Of a stretch of DNA of 34,345 nucleotides, positions 24,185 to 32,324 are shown piece after piece; position 1 is the first letter of the stretch; the number at the start of each line of letters is the position of its first letter. Below the pieces are notes generated by a model. That model saw only the letters and a program-made list of their open reading frames with translations. It was not told where the DNA came from and made no database searches. Both the position numbers and the translations under genes were made by a program. Origin of the DNA: JAQSWP01 sp050185515 (GTDB lineage: Bacteria > Pseudomonadota > Alphaproteobacteria > Reyranellales > JAQSWP01); NCBI GenBank assembly GCA_050185515.1, contig JBFWZG010000019.1:1-34345 (forward strand), in the 5' to 3' direction.

Positions 24185-25107
24185 CGTTTCACGTAGCTGA
24201 TGCGGGGATCGAGCACGACGTAGAGCATGTCGACCACGAAGTTCACGACCAGAAACACCACGCCCATGAACAGCACCGCCGCCTGCACCAAAGGAAAGTC
24301 GCGGCCGTAGACCGCATCGATCGCAATCTTGCCGATGCCGGGCCAGGCGAAAACGGTCTCGGTCACCACGGCGCCGCGCAGGATGGTGGCGGCCTGCAGA
24401 GCGGTGATGGTGAGGATCGGGATGGCGCCATTCTTCAACGCGTGCACGAGCACGACGCGCCATTCGGGGACTCCCTTGGCGCGGGCCGTCCGTACGTAGT
24501 CGGCTTCCAGAGCATCAAGCATCGCCGATCTGGTAACGCGCATGATCGAAGCCGCCACGAACAGTCCCAAAGTGACGGTAGGAAGGACGAGATGCTCGTC
24601 ATAGCCGAAGCCGGATGTCGGCAACAGCGGGATATAGAGCGAGAAGAACAGGATCAGCAGAATGCCGAACCAGAAGGTCGGCATACTCTGCCCGGCCAGA
24701 GCCACGATCTTGCCGGCGTTGTCGAACCAGGTATCGCGCCTCACCGCCGACCATATTCCGACCGGCAGGGCCAGCAACAATCCCAACGCCATCGACGACA
24801 CCGACAGCACGATGGTCGCGGGGAACCGTTCGAGCAGCATCTCGGCCGCCGAACGGTCCCATTTGATCGAGCGGCCGAAATCGCCCTGCAGGGCGTTGGT
24901 CACGAAGTACCAGTACTGAACCACCAGCGGCTTATCGAGACCGAGCGATGCCCGAATGCGCTCGATGTCTTCTTGGGAGGCCTCCATCGGAGCCATCAGA
25001 TTGACTGGATCGCCCGACAGTCGCGACAGGCCGAACACGATGACGCTCAGCAGCAGCATCGTGAGCAATGCCTGCATCAGCCTCTCGACAACGAAACGCG
25101 TGGACAC
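24181..25107 (-). CDS. ABC importer permease, DppB type
   Basis: A 308-residue inner-membrane permease. The first helix is at about 9-30 (LMQALLTMLLLSVIVFGLSR), followed by the DppB-type GDPVNLMAP, then GLDKPLVVQYWYFV and GDFGRS. The coupling loop is DYVRTARAKGVPEWRVVLVH and the C-terminal region is GIGKIAIDAVYGRDFPLVQA, all typical of DppB/OppB. It starts at GTG 25107 with AGAGGG upstream, 13 bases after the third binding-protein gene. Cargo of this family ranges from peptides and nickel to diverse small molecules, so the neighbouring CoA ligase matters more than the family name. Confidence 0.95.
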   Translation of the reverse strand: MSTRFVVERLMQALLTMLLLSVIVFGLSRLSGDPVNLMAPMEASQEDIERIRASLGLDKPLVVQYWYFVTNALQGDFGRSIKWDRSAAEMLLERFPATIVLSVSSMALGLLLALPVGIWSAVRRDTWFDNAGKIVALAGQSMPTFWFGILLILFFSLYIPLLPTSGFGYDEHLVLPTVTLGLFVAASIMRVTRSAMLDALEADYVRTARAKGVPEWRVVLVHALKNGAIPILTITALQAATILRGAVVTETVFAWPGIGKIAIDAVYGRDFPLVQAAVLFMGVVFLVVNFVVDMLYVVLDPRISYVKR

Positions 25108-25120
25108 GTGGATTTGCCCT

Positions 25121-26719
25121 CTACTTCAACCGCAACGAACGCATGGTGGTATGATATCCGCTCCCCAGCGCCGGCTGCCATTCCTTGATTCGCTTGTTGC
25201 TGACAGCGAACGGGGTATGACACCACAGTAACGGCAGATTCTCCACGTTTTCAGCTTCCATTTTCGCGAAGCTCTGCAGGATCTTGGTCCGTTCCTTGGG
25301 GTCTACGGTCTGGATCTGCGTCTTGAATATCCGGTCGTACTCCGGATTCTGAACGCTCCTGGCGGTCCAGCCCGACCATGAGACGAAGTACGAGTTGATA
25401 ACCTCGCCGCCATCGTCGGGAATGGAGATCGGCGTGTAGAAAATTCCAGTCGGCTTGTTGCCGCGCATCATCGCCAGCCAGGCGCTGTTGTCGACGCTGA
25501 CGCGTTCGACATCGAATCCAACCGCTTCAAGATTGCCGGCGACCGCCTCGAGCACCTGCGGCGCGTTGGGCACGGCGACGAAGGACTGGGTATGAAGGGT
25601 GAAGGTCACCTTGGTGCCCGGCTTGACCCCGGCTTCCTTGAGCAGCGCCTTGGCCTTGGCCGGGTCGTACTTCACCTGCGGCAAACCTTCGAGGAAGCCG
25701 AATGTTCCGGGCGTGAACATGCTGGTGGCAGGCTCGCACACGCCGCCCTGTATCTTCTCGGCGATGTCCTTGCGGTTGATGGCGTGACCGATTGCCAGCC
25801 GGACGCGCTTGTCGGCGGACTCCGGAAACAGGTCCTTGTTGAACATGATGCCCGACGTGCCGCTATAGCGCGAATAGGCGATACGGACGTCGGAGTTCTT
25901 GCGGGAACGTTCCAGCAGCGGCCCGGTCAGGCCGGATACGATGTCGGCCTCGCCGCGCTCCAGCATGGCGTAGCGGGTGAACGGCTCCTTCACGAGAAGC
26001 TGGGTCACCGTCTTGATCGTTGGCGCGCCGTTCCAGTATGCGGGATTGGCCTCGTATTTGGTCCACTCACCGGCCTTGAGGCCAGCCAGCTTGAAGGGGC
26101 CGGTCCCGACAGGATTCGCCTGGAAACCCGCGGCGCCGACCTTCTCGAAGTATGCCTTGGGCGCGATCGGGGTCAGGGCGTAGCGCGTGGTCGTGAAGAA
26201 CGCCGGCCAAGGCTGCTTCAACACGAAACGCGCCGTGTGTGCATCGACAACTTCAATGCGGTCCACCGATTCGATAAAACCTTTGCGGTAGGCATGTTTG
26301 CTGTCGGGCGCCATCACGCGGTCGAAGGTGAACTTGACGTCGTCGGCGGTGAAGGCATCGCCGTTGTGGAACTTGACGTTCTTGCGCAGCTTGAAATCGA
26401 TCTGCTTGCCGTCCGGGCTGATGACCCAGCTCTCGGCCAGCGCGGGATACTTGCCGTCCTTGCCGACATTGATCAGTCCGTCGAATAGGAAGTCGTAGTC
26501 CATGTGGGGGGTTGCGCCGACCATCGATGTCGGATCGAAGAGCTGGCTAAGATTGGGCAGCGCGATGGTCACATCACCCTTGGGTTCGGCATAAGCCGGC
26601 ATGCCTAACGCCAGGGCGAGCGCAAGCGCGGAACCGACCGTAACGGATGCAAGCGATGCCGGCCGGCGGCGCGGGCCACGCGTGGCGCCGATTGAATGCA
26701 TAGCGATGTTCTTCGTCAT
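25121..26719 (-). CDS. ABC importer substrate-binding protein, DppA type (third tandem copy)
   Basis: A 532-residue SBP_bac_5 family protein. The signal peptide is long; its cleavage site is likely after residue 44 (GMPAYA), with a basic RGPRRRP segment before the core that is faintly Tat-like. The mature protein carries the family stretch ALAESWVISPDGKQIDFKL split by the usual LRKNVKFHNGD, then DVKFTFDRV, and YDPAKAKALLKEAG near 360-390. I chose the ATG at 26719 because GGAGG precedes it. It shares a nearly identical 51-base segment with the two genes upstream. It is followed directly by the DppB permease. Confidence 0.93.
   Translation of the reverse strand: MTKNIAMHSIGATRGPRRRPASLASVTVGSALALALALGMPAYAEPKGDVTIALPNLSQLFDPTSMVGATPHMDYDFLFDGLINVGKDGKYPALAESWVISPDGKQIDFKLRKNVKFHNGDAFTADDVKFTFDRVMAPDSKHAYRKGFIESVDRIEVVDAHTARFVLKQPWPAFFTTTRYALTPIAPKAYFEKVGAAGFQANPVGTGPFKLAGLKAGEWTKYEANPAYWNGAPTIKTVTQLLVKEPFTRYAMLERGEADIVSGLTGPLLERSRKNSDVRIAYSRYSGTSGIMFNKDLFPESADKRVRLAIGHAINRKDIAEKIQGGVCEPATSMFTPGTFGFLEGLPQVKYDPAKAKALLKEAGVKPGTKVTFTLHTQSFVAVPNAPQVLEAVAGNLEAVGFDVERVSVDNSAWLAMMRGNKPTGIFYTPISIPDDGGEVINSYFVSWSGWTARSVQNPEYDRIFKTQIQTVDPKERTKILQSFAKMEAENVENLPLLWCHTPFAVSNKRIKEWQPALGSGYHTTMRSLRLK
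26364..26414 (-). repeat. 51-base segment repeated in three binding-protein genes (copy 1)
   Basis: This coding segment (protein GKQIDFKLRKNVKFHN) is repeated at 28051-28101 and 29690-29740. The other two copies are identical to each other over 51 bases; this one differs by a single base. Such DNA-level identity exceeds that of the flanking coding sequence and points to recent duplication or gene conversion. Confidence 0.7.
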
Positions 26720-26757
26720 GGTGATTCCTCCACTGTTTTCGTGTGTTCTGGTCGCGG

Positions 26758-26786
26758 CCGGAACGGCGCGCATTCCGCCGTTCCGG
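26758..26786 (-). promoter_or_regulatory. Intercistronic hairpin, 11-base perfect stem
   Basis: Arms CCGGAACGGCG (26758-26768) and CGCCGTTCCGG (26776-26786) enclose a 7-base loop. In the minus-strand transcript it begins about 22 bases after the stop of the binding-protein gene at 26808 and precedes the ribosome binding site of the next one. No T-tract follows, so it is more likely an mRNA-stabilising or partial attenuation element than an intrinsic terminator. Confidence 0.65.
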
Positions 26787-26807
26787 ATCGAAGCGAACTT
26801 GCGAAAG

Positions 26808-28373
26808 CTATTTCGCCAGCTGGAGATTCTTCAGCGACAGGTAGTAGCCGCTGCCCATCGCTGGGCTCCACGACTTGACCCGCTTGACGACGGCGTAGGG
26901 CGTGGAGCACCACAGCAATGGCACCATTTCGAGATTCTCCTGCTCCATCCTGGAGAACTTGTGCAGCAGCTTCTTGCGCGCCTCGACGTCGACGGTCTGC
27001 TGCTGTTCCTTGAACAGTTCGTCGTATTCCGGACGCTGTACGGAACGCGGCGTCCAGGCCGATTTCATCGAGAACCAGGTGTTGATCAGTTCGCCGCCAT
27101 CGTCGGGCGTGCCCGACGGCGCGTAGAAGATGCCGTGGGCCTTATTGCCGCGATAGAGAGACATCCAGCCGCTGGTGTCGACGCTCTTGCGCTCGATCTC
27201 AAGACCGACCGCCTCGAGATTGCCGGCGATGGCCTCCAGCACTTGCGGCGCGCCGGGAAGGGCGGCGAAGGCCTGGGTATGGAGCACGAAGGGCACCTTG
27301 GTGCCGGGCTTGACACCGGCTTCCTTGAGCAGCGCCTTGGCCTTGGCCGGATCGTAGGGGATCAATGGAATGCCCGGCAGATGCCCGAAAGTGCCCGGCG
27401 AAATGATGCTGGTGGCCGGCTCGCAGATGCCGCCCAGCAGCTTCTCGGCGATCGCCTTGCGGTCAATGGCATGGGCTACGGCCAGCCGCACGCGCCGGTC
27501 TTCGGCCTGCGGGAATTCCTGCTTGTTGAACAGGATGCCGGACGTGCCGGCATAGGGCGAAATGATGACGCGCAGATCCTTGTTGCCGCGAACCTTGTCG
27601 AGCAGCGCGCCGGTGAGGCCGGTGGCGATATCGGCTTCGCCCTTCTCGATCATGGCGTAGCGCGTGAAGGGCTCGGCGACCAGGCGATAGGTCACTGTCT
27701 GAATATGTGGCGGCTGGTTCCAGTAGTTCGAATTGGCCTCGAACTTGGTCCACTCGCCGGCCTTCCAGTCCGCCAGCTTGAATGGGCCCGTTCCGATCGG
27801 CTTTTCCTTGAATACCTTCTGCCCGACCTTCTCGTAGTAGTTCTTCGGCACGATGTGCGTCAGCGCATATCGGGCGGTGGTGAAGAAGGCCGGCCAGGGA
27901 TTCTTCAGGACGAAGCGTGCGGTGTGCGGGTCGACGACCTCGACGCGTTCGATCGAATCCTGAAAGCCACGGCGATAGGAGTGGGTGCTGTCGGGCGCGA
28001 GAATCTTCTCGAAGGTGAACTTCACATCTTCCGCGGTGAACGCATCTCCGTTGTGGAACTTGACGTTCTTGCGCAGCTTGAAGTCGATCTGCTTGCCGTC
28101 CGGGCTGATGACCCAGCTTTCAGCAAGGCCGGGCACCTTGCCTTTCTCGTTGAGATTGATCAGCCCGTCGAAGATCATCTCGTGGATCATGTAGTCGGCT
28201 GTCGACACCGTGGCGGTGGGGTCCGCATTCTGGGCGAGGACCGACGAGGCGACCACGATGCTGCCCTTGGGCTCGGCCTGCACCGGCAGCGACGCGCCCA
28301 GCGCCAGACCGAGGGTGGCGAACCCGAATAGAGCCGCTCGCGCCGACATTCCGACTTTTCCTGCAATTATCAT
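26808..28373 (-). CDS. ABC importer substrate-binding protein, DppA type (second tandem copy)
   Basis: A 521-residue SBP_bac_5 protein with a signal peptide ending near residue 33 (SLPVQA). It shares with its neighbours ALTHIVPKNYYEKVG, GTGPFKL, AEPFTRYAMIEKGEADIA, YAGTSGILFNK, RVRLAVAHAIDRK and the ending GSGYYLSLKNLQLAK. The ATG at 28373 follows GGGAGGGAG; an alternative ATG at 28349 has a weaker site. It is more similar to the copy at 28444 than to that at 25121. Within the operon it is flanked on both sides by intercistronic hairpins, which may raise its abundance relative to the permeases. Confidence 0.94.
   Translation of the reverse strand: MIIAGKVGMSARAALFGFATLGLALGASLPVQAEPKGSIVVASSVLAQNADPTATVSTADYMIHEMIFDGLINLNEKGKVPGLAESWVISPDGKQIDFKLRKNVKFHNGDAFTAEDVKFTFEKILAPDSTHSYRRGFQDSIERVEVVDPHTARFVLKNPWPAFFTTARYALTHIVPKNYYEKVGQKVFKEKPIGTGPFKLADWKAGEWTKFEANSNYWNQPPHIQTVTYRLVAEPFTRYAMIEKGEADIATGLTGALLDKVRGNKDLRVIISPYAGTSGILFNKQEFPQAEDRRVRLAVAHAIDRKAIAEKLLGGICEPATSIISPGTFGHLPGIPLIPYDPAKAKALLKEAGVKPGTKVPFVLHTQAFAALPGAPQVLEAIAGNLEAVGLEIERKSVDTSGWMSLYRGNKAHGIFYAPSGTPDDGGELINTWFSMKSAWTPRSVQRPEYDELFKEQQQTVDVEARKKLLHKFSRMEQENLEMVPLLWCSTPYAVVKRVKSWSPAMGSGYYLSLKNLQLAK
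28051..28101 (-). repeat. 51-base segment repeated in three binding-protein genes (copy 2)
   Basis: Identical to the segment at 29690-29740 and one base different from 26364-26414. It encodes the same conserved stretch of the SBP_bac_5 domain. Confidence 0.7.
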
Positions 28374-28397
28374 CTAAACTCCCTCCCAGATAGGTTG

Positions 28398-28428
28398 ACC
28401 AGTGGCCTGCGGGCTGCCCGCCACCGGT
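28398..28428 (-). promoter_or_regulatory. Intercistronic hairpin after the first binding-protein gene
   Basis: An upper stem GCGGG-CTG-CCCGC (28409-28421) sits on a lower stem ACCAGTG/CACCGGT (28398-28404, 28422-28428) with one mismatch and a GCCT bulge. It starts 16 bases after the stop of the gene at 28444 in the minus-strand transcript. No T-tract follows. It parallels the hairpin at 26758-26786 in position. Confidence 0.55.
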
Positions 28429-28443
28429 TCTTCTTGTTTTCGG

Positions 28444-30012
28444 TTACTGCGCCAGTTCAATAGTGGCGAGCGACAGGTAGTTGCCGCTGCCCAATGCCGG
28501 CTTCCAGTCCTTCACCCGCTTGGCGTTGATCGCGTAGGGCGTAGAGCACCAGAACAGTGGCACCATCTCGAAATTCTCCGACTCCAGCTTGGCGAATTTC
28601 TGCAGCAGCGCCTTGCGCTTCTCGAGGTCCGCCGTCGTCTGCTGCTGCTTGTAGATCTCGTCGTACTCCGGAACGCTGATGCTGCGCGTCGTCCATGCAG
28701 CCTTCGCCGTGAAGTAGGAGTTCAGCAGTTCGCCGCCGTCATCGGGCGTACCAACAGGCGTGTAGTAGATGCCGTGCGCTTTGTTGCTGCGCATCATCGA
28801 CAGCCAGGCATCGGTATCGACGCTCTTGCGGTCGATCTCCAGACCAGCCGCTTCGAGATTGCCGGCGATCGCTTCCAGCACTTGTGGCGCGCCCGGAAGG
28901 GCTGCGAAAGACTGCGTGTGATAGACGAACGGAACCTTGGTTCCGGGTTCCACACCGGCTTCCTTCAGCAATGCCTTGGACTTGGCCGGGTCGTACTTGA
29001 CTGGCGCGATCCCTTCGAGAAATCCGAATGTGCCCGGCGTCATCATGCTGGTCGCCGGCTCGCAAACCCCGCCCGTGATATTCTTCGCGATTGCCTCGCG
29101 GTTTATGGCATGCGCGACCGCGAGACGCACGCGGCGATCCTTCGCCTGGGGGAAGTCGTTCTTGTTGAACAGCAGCCCGGATGTGCCGCTATAGGGCGAC
29201 ATGATGACGCGCAATCCTTCGTTGTTGCGCACCCGCTCCAGCAGCGCCCCGGAGATCCCGGCCGCGATGTCCGCCTCGCCCTTTTCCACCATTGCGTAGC
29301 GGGTGAACGGTTCCGCTACCAGACGCTGGGTCACGAACTTCACCTTGGGCTTTTCGCCCCAGTACTGGTCGTTGGCTTCGAATTTGGTCCACTCGCCGGC
29401 CTTCCACTCAGCCAGCTTGTAGGCGCCGGTGCCGACGGGCTTCTCCTTGAAGCCCTTGGCGCCGACCTTCTCGTAGTAGTTCTTCGGCACGATATGGGTC
29501 AGCGCAAAGCGAGCCGTGGTGAAGAAGCCGGGCCATGGCTGCTTCAGGATGAACCGAGCAGTGTGTGGATCGACCACGTCGATGCGCTCGATCGCGTCGA
29601 TGAAGCCCCGCCGGTAGGAATGGGTGCTGTCGGACGCAATGATGCGCTCGAAGGTAAACTTGACGTCCTCGGCAGTGAACGGATCGCCATTGTGGAACTT
29701 GACGTTCTTGCGCAGCTTGAAGTCGATCTGCTTGCCGTCCTCGCTGATCGTCCAGCTCTCGGCCAGCGCCGGCACCTTGCCCTTCTCGGTGAGGTTCAGC
29801 AGCCCGTCGTAGACCGCCTCGGAGAACATGTAATCGGCTGTTGACACAATGGCCGTCGGATCCGAATTCTGGCTCAGGACGGGGACTGCGAGAACGGCGC
29901 TGCCCTTGGACTGCGCCAATGCCGTCGCCGCTCCGGCCAGACCAAAACCGGACGCCGTCAGACCGATCAGAAGAACGGGCGCACGGAGAATGAATTTGAG
30001 TTTACAGACCAT
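28444..30012 (-). CDS. ABC importer substrate-binding protein, DppA type (first tandem copy)
   Basis: A 522-residue SBP_bac_5 protein. The signal peptide has a basic start (MVCKLKFILR) and a hydrophobic core, with cleavage likely after residue 33 (ATALA). The mature part contains IVSTADYMFSEAVYDGLLNL, ALTHIVPKNYYEKVG, AEPFTRYAMVEKGEADIA, RRVRLAVAHAINRE and YDPAKSKALLKEAG. The ATG at 30012 follows GGGAGGAG. As the promoter-proximal gene of a six-gene operon, next to a hairpin, it should be the most abundant component. It faces the DppD/DppF operon across a 206-base divergent region. Confidence 0.94.
   Translation of the reverse strand: MVCKLKFILRAPVLLIGLTASGFGLAGAATALAQSKGSAVLAVPVLSQNSDPTAIVSTADYMFSEAVYDGLLNLTEKGKVPALAESWTISEDGKQIDFKLRKNVKFHNGDPFTAEDVKFTFERIIASDSTHSYRRGFIDAIERIDVVDPHTARFILKQPWPGFFTTARFALTHIVPKNYYEKVGAKGFKEKPVGTGAYKLAEWKAGEWTKFEANDQYWGEKPKVKFVTQRLVAEPFTRYAMVEKGEADIAAGISGALLERVRNNEGLRVIMSPYSGTSGLLFNKNDFPQAKDRRVRLAVAHAINREAIAKNITGGVCEPATSMMTPGTFGFLEGIAPVKYDPAKSKALLKEAGVEPGTKVPFVYHTQSFAALPGAPQVLEAIAGNLEAAGLEIDRKSVDTDAWLSMMRSNKAHGIYYTPVGTPDDGGELLNSYFTAKAAWTTRSISVPEYDEIYKQQQTTADLEKRKALLQKFAKLESENFEMVPLFWCSTPYAINAKRVKDWKPALGSGNYLSLATIELAQ
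29690..29740 (-). repeat. 51-base segment repeated in three binding-protein genes (copy 3)
   Basis: Identical over 51 bases to 28051-28101, although the sequence on both sides diverges within a few codons. Confidence 0.7.
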
Positions 30013-30218
30013 TGATATTCAACTCCTCCCAGAGTGGCGGCCGGCATTGCGAACCGATCCGACAGCCTCATGTACCATTTTTTTCTAGGTACATTAAAAA
30101 AAATTGTATCTTAAGCCTGCTATCAATTGTATCACTCTGTCAACAAGGAACGACAGTCAATCACCGCGATATGCGACGATCGGCAGCTCGGCGATAATGA
30201 AGCGGCAAGGGAGCGTTG
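30013..30218. promoter_or_regulatory. Divergent promoter region of the peptide-type importer, with direct repeats
   Basis: A 206-base region that is strikingly AT-rich in its middle. AATTGTATC occurs twice, at 30102-30110 and 30125-30133, exactly 23 bases apart. A perfect inverted repeat ATGTACC (30070-30076)/GGTACAT (30088-30094) flanks an 11-base T-rich centre. The transporter is split across this region, with binding proteins and permeases to the left and ATPases to the right, so both sides must be expressed together. These sites are the likely shared control point. Confidence 0.58.
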
Positions 30219-31283
30219 ATGAATTCGATGGTGCATGACTCCGGCGTGGAAAAGGGTGCGGCGACCGCCGCTGCCGAAGACCCGATCCTGCAGGTCCGGA
30301 ACCTGCGCACCGTGTTCCAGACGCGCAGCGGCGCGGTGCCAGCCGTCAACGATGTCTCCTTCGACGTCCGCCGCGGGGAGACGCTCGGCCTGGTCGGCGA
30401 ATCCGGCTGCGGCAAGAGCGTGACGTCGCTTTCGATCCTGCGGCTGATTCCCGCGCGCGCCGGACGCGTCGAGCAGGGGTCCGTGCTCTACGCCGGCCGC
30501 GACCTGATGCAGCTCGGCGACGATGAGATGCGCAAGATCCGCGGCGGCGAGATCGCCATGGTGTTTCAGGAGCCGATGACGGCGCTCAATCCCGTGCTGA
30601 CGATCGGCCAGCAGATCATCGAGACCGTGTTGCTGCACGAGGACATGAGCCGCGAGCAGGCGCGCGAGCGGGCTATCGAAATGCTGCGAGTCGTGCACAT
30701 TCCCGAAGCCGAGCGGCAGATCGACAATTATCCGCACCAGCTCTCCGGCGGCATGCGCCAGCGCGCCATGATCGCCATGGCGTTGTCGTGCAATCCCAAG
30801 GTGCTGATCGCCGACGAGCCGACCACGGCCCTCGACGTCACCATTCAGGCGCAGATTCTTGAGTTGATGCAGGAACTGCAGGACAAGTTCGGCACCGCCA
30901 TCATCATGATCACGCACGATCTCGGCGTCATCGCAGAGACCGCACATCGCGTGGCGGTGATGTATGCCGGCCGCAAGGTCGAAGAGGCCCAGGTCGAGGC
31001 GTTGTTCGAGGACGCGATTCATCCCTATACGCAGGGCCTGCTGCAAGCCATCCCGGGGATGGAGGACGACAACGAAATCGACGGCAAGCGCCGCCGCCTT
31101 TACGCCATCGAGGGCACCGTGCCGGCGCTGGCCGATCTGCCGCCCGGCTGCGCCTTCGCGCCGCGCTGCCCGCTGGCCAGCGACATTTGCCGGCAAGAGG
31201 TTCCGCCGCTTGAGGAAAAGAAGCCGCGCCACTACGCCGCCTGCTGGAACAGCCCGCATCCTTACGCGTCCGTCAGAAAGTAA
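30219..31283 (+). CDS. ABC importer ATPase, DppD type
   Basis: A 354-residue ATPase. Walker A is GESGCGKS at 60-67, the Q-loop is MVFQEPMTALNP, the signature LSGGMRQR, Walker B VLIADEPTTALD, and the switch His in ITHDLGV. The C-terminal oligopeptide-transporter domain has the cysteine set CAFAPRCPLASDIC plus a final Cys in YAACW, a pattern known to bind an iron-sulfur cluster in some DppD/OppD proteins. I chose the ATG at 30219, since AAGGGAG lies five bases upstream; the TTG one codon earlier is less likely. It is followed by DppF after nine bases. Confidence 0.95.
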   Translation: MNSMVHDSGVEKGAATAAAEDPILQVRNLRTVFQTRSGAVPAVNDVSFDVRRGETLGLVGESGCGKSVTSLSILRLIPARAGRVEQGSVLYAGRDLMQLGDDEMRKIRGGEIAMVFQEPMTALNPVLTIGQQIIETVLLHEDMSREQARERAIEMLRVVHIPEAERQIDNYPHQLSGGMRQRAMIAMALSCNPKVLIADEPTTALDVTIQAQILELMQELQDKFGTAIIMITHDLGVIAETAHRVAVMYAGRKVEEAQVEALFEDAIHPYTQGLLQAIPGMEDDNEIDGKRRRLYAIEGTVPALADLPPGCAFAPRCPLASDICRQEVPPLEEKKPRHYAACWNSPHPYASVRK

Positions 31284-31292
31284 GAGCAGCCC

Positions 31293-32312
31293 ATGTCAGT
31301 AGCGTCCCAGGCCGAAACGGCCGCCTCCCCTGCTGCCGTCCGGCAGCAGCAACCTCTGCTCGAGGTCGAGGGCTTGAAGAAGCATTTCCGCGTCCGCAAG
31401 GCGCTGCTGTCGCGCAACGCGCAATACGTTCAGGCGGTGGACGGCGTCTCGTTCCATATCGATGCGGGAGAGACGCTGAGTCTGGTCGGCGAATCCGGCT
31501 GCGGCAAATCCACCATCGGCCGCATGATCATGAAGCTGATCGAGCCGACCGAAGGCGCCATCCGCGTCAACGGCCGCGATATCGCGCCGCTTTCCCGCCG
31601 GCAGATGCAACCCTACCGCAAGATGATGCAGATCATCTTTCAGGATCCGTTCTCGTCGCTCAATCCGCGCATGACGGCCGGCGATATCGTCGGCGAGCCG
31701 ATGCTGGTCCATGGACTGACCGACGAAACGGAGCGCAATGCAAGGGTTGTGGAACTGTTCCGCCGAGTCGGGCTGCGGCCCGACCAGATGCCGCGCTATC
31801 CGCACGAATTTTCCGGCGGGCAGCGCCAGCGCATCGGGATTGCACGCGCTCTGGCTCTCGGCCCCAGCCTGATCATCGGCGACGAACCGGTATCGGCGCT
31901 CGACGTCTCAGTCCAGGCGCAGGTCATCAACCTGATGACTGATCTGCAGCAGGAATTCGGCCTGTCCTATCTCTTCATTGCCCACGATCTGTCGGTGGTG
32001 AAGCACATCAGCCACCGGATCGCGGTGATGTATCTCGGGCGGATCGTCGAGCTGGCCGATTGCGGCGAACTGTTCCGCAACCCGCTGCATCCCTACACTG
32101 AGGCGCTGCTGTCGGCGGTGCCGGTGCCCAATCCACGCAAGACCCGCAAGAAGCGGATCATCCTGAAGGGTGACGTGCCGAGCCCGATCGCGCCGCCGCC
32201 GGGCTGCCGCTTCAACACGCGCTGCCCGCTGGCGATCGATCGCTGCCGCGTCGAAGTACCGGATTTTCGCGAGGTCGCGCCCAAGCACTGGGTGGCGTGC
32301 CATCTGCGCTAG
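31293..32312 (+). CDS. ABC importer ATPase, DppF type
   Basis: A 339-residue ATPase. Walker A is GESGCGKST at 66-74, the Q-loop IIFQDPFSSLNP, the signature FSGGQRQR, Walker B LIIGDEPVSALD, and the switch His in IAHDLSVV. The C-terminal domain again carries CRFNTRCPLAIDRC and a final Cys in VACHLR. It forms the heterodimeric motor with the DppD-type protein, which serves the permeases at 23306-25107 on the opposite strand. The ligase gene starts 12 bases after its stop. Confidence 0.95.
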   Translation: MSVASQAETAASPAAVRQQQPLLEVEGLKKHFRVRKALLSRNAQYVQAVDGVSFHIDAGETLSLVGESGCGKSTIGRMIMKLIEPTEGAIRVNGRDIAPLSRRQMQPYRKMMQIIFQDPFSSLNPRMTAGDIVGEPMLVHGLTDETERNARVVELFRRVGLRPDQMPRYPHEFSGGQRQRIGIARALALGPSLIIGDEPVSALDVSVQAQVINLMTDLQQEFGLSYLFIAHDLSVVKHISHRIAVMYLGRIVELADCGELFRNPLHPYTEALLSAVPVPNPRKTRKKRIILKGDVPSPIAPPPGCRFNTRCPLAIDRCRVEVPDFREVAPKHWVACHLR

Positions 32313-32324
32313 ACGGCGCGGAAT

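Noticed and set aside
30077..30104. The T-run and A-run at 30077-30104 as an intrinsic terminator
   Set aside because: The region lies between two divergent start codons, where a terminator would serve no transcript; an operator or promoter element is more likely.
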